From Thermoplasmata archaeon (GTDB lineage Archaea; Thermoplasmatota; DAOVMN01): a stretch of 5,888 nt of DNA. Location: assembly GCA_030630685.1 (NCBI GenBank), contig DAOVMN010000155.1:1-5888 (forward strand), given 5' to 3'. The position numbers and the translations under genes are program-made. Below, piece after piece: positions 1-5,431 of the stretch; the stretch's first letter is position 1; every line of letters starts with the position of its first letter. Under the pieces are notes generated by a model. That model saw only the letters and a list, made by a program, of their open reading frames with translations. It was not told the origin of the DNA and searched no databases.

Positions 1-1
1 C

Positions 2-769
2 ACCAAGGAGTTCGATGCCCCCATAAAGATCGGGGTCTATTCGACACGGAGCGGGATGTACCCGGAGGCCAGGACCACGGCTTATGTGAACATCATTAAG
101 GAAGGGCACAAGGAGAGGAAGGTGATCGAAAACTTCCTTGGGGTGTATGTGCATCTCTACATTAAGTTCATTGTCCCGCTTGTGAGCATGGTCTATGGGA
201 TATCCCTGATCTCCCAGGAATCCGAGAGAAAGACCCTTACCCTCTACCTCACCACCCCGATAACGAGAATCGAACTCATCCTCTACAAGTTCGGCGGATA
301 CCTGGCAGCATTAACCATTCTACTGACCATTCCATTGATATTGATTTATTTCTCGTTCGCCTATGTCCTTCCGTTTCGTGTCATGATCTATTATCTCCTT
401 CTCCTCGGGGTGTGCATCTTTGACCTTTTCCTTGCGATTGCGGCCTATGGCGCAGTCTTCACCGCTATTGGTACCATGAAGAAGCGACCCATCCTCATAG
501 GATTATCCTACCTCATGATATGGGAAGTCTTCATGGGCAGCATGCCCTTCTTCCTCGCCCAGCTTACCGTCTTTTACCACCTGAAATGTGCGGTCTATCC
601 CTTTGTTCGCAGGTTCGTGCCCGATGCCCTCGATTCGATGGAACTAACTGACTTTGCAGGGAATGACTTCACCGTCCCCATGGAGGTCTCGATGGGCGTG
701 ATAATCCTGGTGGTTTTCCTTTTCCTGTTCCTGGCAACCCATATACTTTCCACGAGAGATGTCGATTGA
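2..769 (+). CDS. ABC-2 type transporter permease, 5'-truncated by window edge
   Basis: Integral membrane subunit of an ABC exporter; the ATPase partner is probably encoded upstream, outside the window. The frame is open from base 2, so the ATG at 56 is probably internal and not the start; 255 residues are visible. About five hydrophobic spans can be seen, at roughly residues 45-70, 97-122, 127-157, 163-191 and 228-248. After the first comes the cytoplasmic ABC-2 signature: a glutamate-rich turn (SQESERKTLTLYLTTPITR), then a short stretch leading to YKFGGY. In the family this is the 'E-R-x-T-L-x-x-L-x-x-x-P-I-x-R-x-E' element thought to couple to the ATPase. The protein ends soon after the last membrane span (STRDVD), so the C-terminus is complete. 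The substrate cannot be inferred. The next gene starts 66 bases downstream from its own promoter. Family confidence is high; the true start is unknown. Confidence 0.85.
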   Translation, partial: TKEFDAPIKIGVYSTRSGMYPEARTTAYVNIIKEGHKERKVIENFLGVYVHLYIKFIVPLVSMVYGISLISQESERKTLTLYLTTPITRIELILYKFGGYLAALTILLTIPLILIYFSFAYVLPFRVMIYYLLLLGVCIFDLFLAIAAYGAVFTAIGTMKKRPILIGLSYLMIWEVFMGSMPFFLAQLTVFYHLKCAVYPFVRRFVPDALDSMELTDFAGNDFTVPMEVSMGVIILVVFLFLFLATHILSTRDVD

Positions 770-804
770 GAGCGAAAAGAATTGTAAAAGAGAAAACCAA
801 TCTA

Positions 805-815
805 CTTTAATATAC
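805..815 (+). promoter_or_regulatory. TATA box of the tfb gene
   Basis: CTTTAATATAC in the 65-bp gap after the permease gene. The centre of TTTAATATA (about 810) lies 25 bp before the GTG at 835, the usual archaeal TATA-to-start-site distance. That predicts a leaderless mRNA beginning at or next to the GTG. No convincing Shine-Dalgarno precedes it. The upstream BRE is weak (AAACCAA around 795-801). Confidence 0.6.
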
Positions 816-834
816 TTCGGGCTGAGAAGATATT

Positions 835-1755
835 GTGATTCCGATGGAAAACCCGAAATGCCCGGAATGTTCGGAAGGTCATCTCGTGCTTGATTACACC
901 CACGGGGACTATTACTGCGCCCAGTGCGGGGTCATAGTCAAGGAGTATTCCCTCAGGGGAGCGGAAGAATATCCCACCTTTGACGAGTCTCAGTCCCACT
1001 CACCATTGGGTCCCCAGGACGGGATGGGGCCAAGTACGGAAATAACCCCTGGATTCAGGGACGGACAGGGTCATGTATTTTCCCCTCACAGGCTTCTTGA
1101 GATTCACCGCCTGAGAAAGACCGAGCGTTTCACACGATTCTCCTCCACCACGGGCAGGAACCTCAATCACATGTTAGGCTTCATGAGCGCCACTGCCTCC
1201 AGGCTTGGGATTACCCGTCCTGCAAAGGAATTTGCCCTTCATCTTTATTCAGAGATGGTCCACAAGAGACTGACTGTTGGCCGGGATGCCAGAGCCATTG
1301 CGGCAGCCTCGCTTTATGCTGGTTGCAAATATTATTCCCTGCCCTATTCCCTTGAGGACATTGCACTGACAATACTCGATTCTGTGGATACATGCGCGGC
1401 AAAGAAGCGTGTGGGCAAGGCCTACCGCACTATCATACGGAACATGGGCTTACGCTTTTCCCCCCCCACGCCAGCGGACTATCTTGCACGGTATACAAGT
1501 GAGCTCAACCTCACTCATGAAACCGAAAGAAAGGCAAGGGAGCTCCTTAAGAAAGTGCTCAAATCCGGGAGTCCCGGAGGAGAGCCCAGCAGTGTTGCCG
1601 CGGCTTTGATCTACCTTGCTTCCAAGATCTCGGGGAAAAAGGTCACCCAGAAGAGGATCACAAAGGTGACCGGTGTGACAGATACCACCATCCGAACCAG
1701 GTACCGTGAACTGAAGAGCATGTTCGAGAGCCCGGCATTTTCCACGAGTGCCTGA
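835..1755 (+). CDS. tfb: Transcription initiation factor B (TFB, archaeal TFIIB homologue)
   Basis: Basal factor that binds the TBP-TATA complex and the BRE and recruits RNA polymerase. It has 306 residues, a normal length. In order: a zinc ribbon with C9-x2-C12-x15-C28-x2-C31 (ending CAQCGVIV); a B-reader/linker region at about 42-103; cyclin repeat 1 at about 104-195, with the block AIAAASLYAGCK; and cyclin repeat 2 at about 205-297, with SSVAAALIYLAS and the BRE-recognition helix-turn-helix GVTDTTIRTRYREL (about 280-293). The B-reader is odd. The family's basic stretch between the 'aromatic-x-x-F-D' motif (here YPTFDESQ) and the 'D-x-G-x-S-T-E-I' motif (here DGMGPSTEI) is several residues shorter and has lost its arginines. 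A short insertion follows cyclin-1 helix 4 (around TILDSVDTCAAKKR). The start is GTG 835, matching the TATA spacing; ATG 844 is the alternative. A C8 run at 1460-1467 keeps frame. Confidence 0.96.
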   Translation: MIPMENPKCPECSEGHLVLDYTHGDYYCAQCGVIVKEYSLRGAEEYPTFDESQSHSPLGPQDGMGPSTEITPGFRDGQGHVFSPHRLLEIHRLRKTERFTRFSSTTGRNLNHMLGFMSATASRLGITRPAKEFALHLYSEMVHKRLTVGRDARAIAAASLYAGCKYYSLPYSLEDIALTILDSVDTCAAKKRVGKAYRTIIRNMGLRFSPPTPADYLARYTSELNLTHETERKARELLKKVLKSGSPGGEPSSVAAALIYLASKISGKKVTQKRITKVTGVTDTTIRTRYRELKSMFESPAFSTSA

Positions 1756-1760
1756 TCCAG

Positions 1761-1766
1761 TTTTTT
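1761..1766 (+). terminator. T-tract terminator after tfb
   Basis: A TTTTTT run begins 6 bases after the tfb stop codon, consistent with archaeal oligo-T termination. No strong hairpin precedes it. The following ~200 bases up to the tbp promoter hold no convincing gene. A weak 5-bp hairpin (CTCGT at 1800-1804, ACGAG at 1811-1815) is the only other structure seen. Confidence 0.45.
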
Positions 1767-1969
1767 GGTTGCCCTTCACCTGCTGAATCCCTTAAGTTCC
1801 TCGTGCCTTGACGAGTCCTTCGCACTCATCCGGCACTCAGAAATCAAAGATCTCCTCACGCCACCGGAACAATATTTGAACCTGGGCTTTCTGATACTAA
1901 TCCCTATTACGAACACCACGCCAAAAAGAAGCAGAGTACCCCCAATAAAAACTGAGCGTCTTAATCAAC

Positions 1970-1985
1970 CGAAAGTATTTATAAA
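1970..1985 (+). promoter_or_regulatory. BRE + TATA promoter of tbp
   Basis: CGAAAG followed by TATTTATAAA is a textbook archaeal BRE/TATA pair. The centre of TTTATAAA (1978-1985) is 26-27 bp before the ATG at 2008, so transcription is predicted to start at or within a base or two of the start codon, giving a leaderless mRNA. The promoter lies inside the longer open frame that begins near 1765, which argues that this upstream frame is not translated. Since TBP itself binds such sites, direct self-dependence of the gene is expected. Confidence 0.8.
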
Positions 1986-2007
1986 GGGTATGCTGTTTGG
2001 GAGGAGC

Positions 2008-2553
2008 ATGACAGAATTCACTATTGTCAACATGGTTGGGATATCTAAAGTGGGGGACAACTTGGATCTCAACAGCATCTCCATGGCCTTGGAAGGGGCT
2101 GAATACGAACCGGAACAGTTCCCTGGGATGGTTTTCAGGACAAAAGTACCAAAGGCTGCATTTCTTATTTTTCAGAGCGGTAAGGTGGTGTGCACAGGAA
2201 CCCGTTCTTTCGAGGAGGCACAGAACGCCCTCAACCTCGCCACCTCAAAACTCGAGGAGGTCGGTATAAAGGTCCTCCCGGACCCAAAGATAGATATCGT
2301 GAACATCGTTGCATCTGCCGATATAAAGTCCGAGATCAACCTCAATCAGGTGGCCATTGCCCTGGGATTGGAGAACATCGAGTATGAACCAGAGCAGTTC
2401 CCCGGGATGGTGTACAGGATTAAAGAGCCCAAGGTGGTTCTTCTCCTCTTCTCCACAGGAAAGATCATCTGCACAGGTGCCAGGACCAAGAAAGACGTGG
2501 AAAAGGCACTCGAGAACCTGAAGACAGAACTTACGGATCTCGGATTTCTCTGA
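2008..2553 (+). CDS. tbp: TATA-box-binding protein (TBP)
   Basis: Saddle-shaped basal factor that binds and bends the TATA box. It has 181 residues, standard for archaea, made of two imperfect direct repeats (about 4-90 and 95-181), each carrying YEPEQFPGMV and a (V/I)CTG motif. By comparison with eukaryotic TBP, the DNA-kinking phenylalanines are all present (F38, F55, F131, F148), as are the central asparagines N8 and N99 and the threonines T63 and T156. The C-terminus stops at DLGFL, so the acidic tail seen in many archaeal TBPs is missing. Start choice: ATG 2008 fits the TATA spacing and family length. The open frame upstream would add ~80 residues unlike TBP and spans the promoter. ATG 1990 (adding MLFGRS) is possible but lies upstream of the predicted transcript start. 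A GGGAGGAG at 1999-2006 is too close to the ATG to be a normal ribosome site. Confidence 0.97.
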   Translation: MTEFTIVNMVGISKVGDNLDLNSISMALEGAEYEPEQFPGMVFRTKVPKAAFLIFQSGKVVCTGTRSFEEAQNALNLATSKLEEVGIKVLPDPKIDIVNIVASADIKSEINLNQVAIALGLENIEYEPEQFPGMVYRIKEPKVVLLLFSTGKIICTGARTKKDVEKALENLKTELTDLGFL

Positions 2554-2586
2554 AATCCTTTCTAATTCGCTAAGCGGTGTTGAGTA

Positions 2587-3303
2587 ATGTGCCCATTCGG
2601 AATCATCGGAGGCACCAATCTATTCCATTCCAAAGTATTGAAGGGCATGAAAAAGAGCGATGTTCCCACCACCTACGGAACTGTGCAGGCCTTTGAGTCC
2701 CCCCCCGGAGAGGTTGTTTTCATCTCGAGACACGGTCTGGAATCCCCTGTCCCCCCTCACAGAATCGATCACCACGCCAACATCATGGCAATGAAATCCA
2801 TGGGCGTGAAGCACATCCTCGGGATCACCTCGGTGGGTTCATTGAAAATGGAGATTCCCCCGGGCACACTGATGGTACCCGACGATTTCATCCAGCTCTC
2901 AGGAATACCAACATTCTTCAGGGACGAGATAAAGCACATCACCCCTTACCTCAACGAGGAGATTCGCAGGGTCATTCTGAAGACTGGCAGGGAGCACGGT
3001 TTCCCTGTGCGTGCGGGAGGGGTGTACATCCAGACACCCGGACCCAGATTCGAGACAAAGGCGGAGGTGAGATTCTTCTCCGGTTTTGCGGATGTGGTGG
3101 GGATGAACATGGCATCAGAGGCCACATTGGCCGGGGAGATGGAGATGGAGTATGCCAATCTTTCCGTGGTGGACAACTATGGTAACGGGATTTCGGGTGA
3201 GATCACCTACGAGGAATTCATGGAGATGGTGAGGGCACACCAGGAAGATCTTGACAGATTCCTTGAGTTCCTCATCCCGGAGCTTCTGAAAAAGTTTAAA
3301 TAA
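2587..3303 (+). CDS. Purine nucleoside phosphorylase / methylthioadenosine phosphorylase family enzyme (MTAP/PNP)
   Basis: Cytosolic trimer-type family that phosphorolyses purine or 5'-methylthio-purine nucleosides to free base plus (methylthio)ribose-1-phosphate, serving purine and methionine salvage. It has 238 residues, slightly short for the family. Visible motifs: GIIGGT (5-10) and RHG (48-50) for phosphate; SVGSL (82-86); GPRFET-x-AE (152-160); and GMNMASEA (172-179) for the ribose side. The base-specificity loop reads VVDNYGNG (195-201). One Asp (D196) is retained where methylthioadenosine enzymes have D-Y-D, but the second Asp position is not; the Asn next to it leaves 6-amino versus 6-oxopurine preference open. 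The frame has a stop at 2581-2583, so ATG 2587 is the first usable start. It lies 33 bp after tbp with only a weak TATA-like CTTTCTAATT (2558-2567), suggesting at least partial co-transcription with tbp. A C8 run occurs at 2699-2706. Confidence 0.9.
   Translation: MCPFGIIGGTNLFHSKVLKGMKKSDVPTTYGTVQAFESPPGEVVFISRHGLESPVPPHRIDHHANIMAMKSMGVKHILGITSVGSLKMEIPPGTLMVPDDFIQLSGIPTFFRDEIKHITPYLNEEIRRVILKTGREHGFPVRAGGVYIQTPGPRFETKAEVRFFSGFADVVGMNMASEATLAGEMEMEYANLSVVDNYGNGISGEITYEEFMEMVRAHQEDLDRFLEFLIPELLKKFK
3295..3302 (+). promoter_or_regulatory. TATA box of the coiled-coil zinc-ribbon gene
   Basis: TTTAAATA overlaps the last codons and stop of the phosphorylase gene and is preceded by an A-rich BRE-like GAAAAAG. 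Its centre predicts a start site near 3325, giving a 5' leader of about 20 bases that carries GGAGG (3333-3337) 7 bases before a CTG at 3345. A second TATA-like TTTTATAG at 3322-3329 is too close to the predicted start to serve it. Confidence 0.5.
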
Positions 3304-3312
3304 GACAAGAAG

Positions 3313-3325
3313 TTTTGTTTCTTTT
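3313..3325 (+). terminator. T-rich terminator after the phosphorylase gene
   Basis: TTTTGTTTCTTTT lies 10 bases after the stop codon of the phosphorylase, a typical archaeal pyrimidine-rich termination signal without a hairpin. It lies just before or at the predicted transcription start of the next gene, so it would separate the two units. Confidence 0.45.
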
Positions 3326-3344
3326 ATAGACTGGAGGAATATAT

Positions 3345-4970
3345 CTGACAGAATCACCTGAACCAGAGGATCGCTCCCGAACGGATAACATCCCGGATCC
3401 CGATGCAATTGGGGTAAAGAAAGTTCTGGACGGCCTCCTCAAGAGGAAAGAAGAGATAATCAAAGACAGGGAAAAGAATGAGCGCCTTTTCGAGGAGGAA
3501 AAAAAGCAAAGGATTGCCAGGATTCGGAAGGATACCAAGCGTGATTTAGGGATCCTTGAGGAGGCCCTAAGGAATGACAGGAAGATGGTGGAGGGACTCA
3601 GGAAAAAAAAGAAGGAAGAGGTGAGTAAAGGGCTGGAAAGGAGGTATGGGATCCCCGAGATAGAGAAGAAGCTCAAGGGAGCGGGAAAGAAGAGGGAGGA
3701 CATCGAACGGGATCTGGTCAATATGTCCCCGGAGTTCGGTGAGAGGTATGGAGGGCACATTCAAAAAGATCTTATCGCAGCCAGGAATGAGGAGGCCAAG
3801 GCAGAAGAGGAACTCCGATCGAAAAAGAACGCTGTGGTTCAGGAGATCCCTAAGGAACTCGAGGATGCCCTTTCAAGAGGGATGCTCGAAGAGGGAAAGG
3901 TCGAGGCCATTTTCATGACCGAAAAGTCACGCATCCAGGAAAAATCTCAGAAAAAGGTTCGGGGAATAGAGAGGGATTTCGAGCATAAAAGGAATGAGCT
4001 TTACCAGAGCTACCTCAAGGGGCTTGGAGAGATCTGCGACCATGGGATGGAAGGGATAAAGCGACAGATTAACTCCTTGCCGCAGGAGAGGCGATCCCTG
4101 GCCATTGCCCTTCATGAACTCGAGGATTCCCTCAGGGAGCTCGAAAAAGTCAGGAGAAGATTCGCTGTTGAGCTGAAAAGGAAGATCGAGGAAAGAAAGG
4201 TGGAGACCATGGAAAAGAGGCTTTCCCTAACTCTGGAGAACCTGGAGGAGGAAAGAACAAAAAGGAAGGGGCTCGAGAAGGAGGTGGGCGAGCTCCGGAG
4301 GGCCCTGACAAGGGCACGGAGCGAGGCGCGGAGTGAGGGGAAAGAATGGAAGAAGAGCTTTGAGTTGGAACTCGGGGAAAGGCTTGAAAAGGAGATCAGA
4401 AAGGCATTGGAGAAGGAACTCAGAATGACATTAGAGAAGGAGATCAGGGATGAACTCGAAGCGGAGTTCAAGAGGAGAGAGAAAGAACTCTCAGCCAGGC
4501 AAAGAAGGGTAAAAAGAACCGTGAGGGAGCCTGCTGTTAGGGCAAGACTCCAATTCGTTCGATGCCCGAGCTGCAGCACCAGGATCGAGGTAGAGAGTGA
4601 TGAAAGGCCCCTTGTTGTGATGTGCCCTGGATGCGGTAGTGAGTACACCCTGAGAGAAAAGCATGGGGATACCGGGTCACAGGAAGAGGGATTCCCGGAT
4701 AAAAAACCGGGACCAACCGGTCAACCAGCCTTAGATTCCCAGGCAAACGGGCCTGCGGATATTAGTGATTCCCAGGATATGGAACAAACCCCACAGGTTG
4801 AAACCGCTTCGCCTCCCGAGCCCAAAGAACGGGAAAGGGCGGATACACTGCCACCGCCCCATGCCAACAAAGAGGTGGTGTGCCCCTATTGTGGAAAGAC
4901 ACATACCGTACCTGCCAGTTTTTCCAGGAAACTGACCTGCTCCTGCGGTCGAAGGATCCGAACGACCTGA
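3345..4970 (+). CDS. Long coiled-coil protein with two C-terminal zinc ribbons; probable CTG start
   Basis: Unrecognised protein of 541 residues. The first ATG in frame is at 3585, but the frame is open from 3330 and the intervening codons are coiled-coil sequence of the same character (e.g. LLKRKEEIIKDREKNERL). There is no ATG, GTG or TTG between. CTG 3345 sits 7 bases after GGAGG (3333-3337) and gives an ordinary N-terminus, (M)TESPEPEDRS. Layout: acidic N-tail (1-25); a very Lys/Glu/Arg-rich helical region (about 26-395); a segment at 335-375 with hydrophobics exactly every fourth residue; zinc ribbon 1 with C407-x2-C410-x16-C427-x2-C430; a disordered Pro/Gln/Glu/Ser linker (about 438-508); and zinc ribbon 2 with C513-x2-C516-x15-C532-x-C534 at the extreme C-terminus. 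No signal peptide or membrane span is seen, so it is cytoplasmic. It resembles structural or scaffold proteins (SMC-like hinge-less rods) only in composition; no ATPase motif is present. Function unknown. A shorter form from ATG 3585 (461 residues) cannot be excluded. Confidence 0.75.
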   Translation: MTESPEPEDRSRTDNIPDPDAIGVKKVLDGLLKRKEEIIKDREKNERLFEEEKKQRIARIRKDTKRDLGILEEALRNDRKMVEGLRKKKKEEVSKGLERRYGIPEIEKKLKGAGKKREDIERDLVNMSPEFGERYGGHIQKDLIAARNEEAKAEEELRSKKNAVVQEIPKELEDALSRGMLEEGKVEAIFMTEKSRIQEKSQKKVRGIERDFEHKRNELYQSYLKGLGEICDHGMEGIKRQINSLPQERRSLAIALHELEDSLRELEKVRRRFAVELKRKIEERKVETMEKRLSLTLENLEEERTKRKGLEKEVGELRRALTRARSEARSEGKEWKKSFELELGERLEKEIRKALEKELRMTLEKEIRDELEAEFKRREKELSARQRRVKRTVREPAVRARLQFVRCPSCSTRIEVESDERPLVVMCPGCGSEYTLREKHGDTGSQEEGFPDKKPGPTGQPALDSQANGPADISDSQDMEQTPQVETASPPEPKERERADTLPPPHANKEVVCPYCGKTHTVPASFSRKLTCSCGRRIRTT

Positions 4971-5032
4971 GCCTTCTCCTGGGCCTGAGGAAATAATAAA
5001 AAGTCTCGCTTTTCTGAACGCCAACCTTTTAC

Positions 5033-5040
5033 ATTATAAA
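5033..5040 (+). promoter_or_regulatory. TATA box upstream of the 11-bp repeats
   Basis: ATTATAAA, preceded by a T-rich CCTTTTAC, predicts a start site near 5062. The transcript would carry an untranslated leader of about 115 bases that includes the whole CTTAAG repeat array before the small gene at 5177. No better promoter is seen between the array and that gene. The 110 bases from the preceding stop codon hold nothing else except short T runs (5010-5013, 5027-5030) that may end the upstream transcript. Confidence 0.4.
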
Positions 5041-5070
5041 CAGAATGGCCGGACTTCACCCGGGGCTGTC

Positions 5071-5158
5071 CCTTAGGATCCCCTTAAGCAATCCTTAAGC
5101 AGTCCTTAAGCAGTCCTTAAGCGGTCCTTAAGCAGTCCTTAAGCAGTTCTTGGGAACC
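5071..5158 (+). repeat. Tandem 11-bp repeat array, unit CCTTAAGCAGT
   Basis: Six consecutive 11-bp units from 5082 to 5147: four are identical (CCTTAAGCAGT) and two differ by one base (CCTTAAGCAAT first, CCTTAAGCGGT fourth). A degenerate unit lies on each side (CCTTAGGATCC at 5071-5081; TCTTGGGAACC at 5148-5158). Each unit contains the palindrome CTTAAG, so identical palindromes recur close to one helical turn apart, on one face of the DNA. Eleven is not a multiple of three and each unit carries TAA, so every reading frame is stopped within the array; it is not coding. It could be an operator array or a product of replication slippage. Confidence 0.9.
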
Positions 5159-5176
5159 CCACAGGAGTTGATCAAT

Positions 5177-5332
5177 ATGGCAAAACTAAGAAAAAAAGGC
5201 GTTATAGGCGAAATAACAGGAAAGGTCGGACAGATCGTGATTAAATACACCAATGGGCAGTATATCATCACCACTCCACCAGTGTTCACGAAACCACCGA
5301 CAATGAGGCGTGAAACGCTGAGTTCCGGATGA
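5177..5332 (+). CDS. Small basic Gly/Lys-rich protein, 51 residues, unknown function
   Basis: Start ATG 5177 is chosen because AGGAG (5163-5167) lies 9 bases upstream; the in-frame TTG at 5150 has no ribosome site and lies in the repeat array. The product begins MAKLRKKG and contains GEITGKVGQIVIKYTNGQYI (residues 11-30) followed by TTPPVFTKPPT. The order 'basic N-tail, G-x-x-G-K-V-G, alternating hydrophobics, N-G, P-x-x-x-x-x-P-x-T' resembles the N-terminus of short, often phage-linked GKVG proteins (such as the bacterial DUF6266 type); a small SH3/KOW-like beta fold is the other reading. Both are from memory of patterns only. The TGA at 5330-5332 is followed in the same frame by 18 further sense codons to TAA 5387, so the protein may be truncated relative to an ancestor. 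It is the only gene between the repeat array and the accessory right end. Confidence 0.6.
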   Translation: MAKLRKKGVIGEITGKVGQIVIKYTNGQYIITTPPVFTKPPTMRRETLSSG

Positions 5333-5390
5333 ACACGAAGGACCATTGATCTCAGGCATGTACTTAAGGACTTCCTCACCGGGGAGTAAA

Positions 5391-5400
5391 TTTTTCTTTT
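5391..5400 (+). terminator. T-rich terminator after the small basic gene
   Basis: TTTTTCTTTT follows shortly after the TAA at 5387-5389, the second in-frame stop downstream of the 51-residue gene. A pyrimidine-rich tract with no hairpin is the usual archaeal arrangement. Its position just after the second stop, 58 bases after the first, is compatible with the transcript having once covered the longer frame. Confidence 0.45.
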
Positions 5401-5431
5401 CTTGTCTTGTGGGAGTAAAGGAGTGATTGAT

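Noticed and set aside
1765..2007. In-frame 81-codon N-terminal extension of TBP
   Set aside because: It contains the BRE/TATA of the tbp gene at 1970-1985, has no TBP-like sequence, and would make the protein far longer than archaeal TBPs.
4112..4648. 178-codon minus-strand frame
   Set aside because: Ser/Leu/Phe-rich mirror of the Glu/Lys-rich coiled-coil gene on the plus strand; no start signal and no recognisable domain. The same holds for the minus-strand frame at 3296-3760.
5045..5098. Leader peptide starting at ATG 5045
   Set aside because: Stops after 17 codons in the second full repeat, has no Shine-Dalgarno and lies upstream of the predicted transcript start.
5082..5147. CRISPR array
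   Set aside because: Units are 11 bp and directly abut with no spacers.
5150..5176. TTG start for the small basic protein at 5150
   Set aside because: No ribosome site before it and it overlaps the degenerate last repeat unit; ATG 5177 has AGGAG at the right distance.
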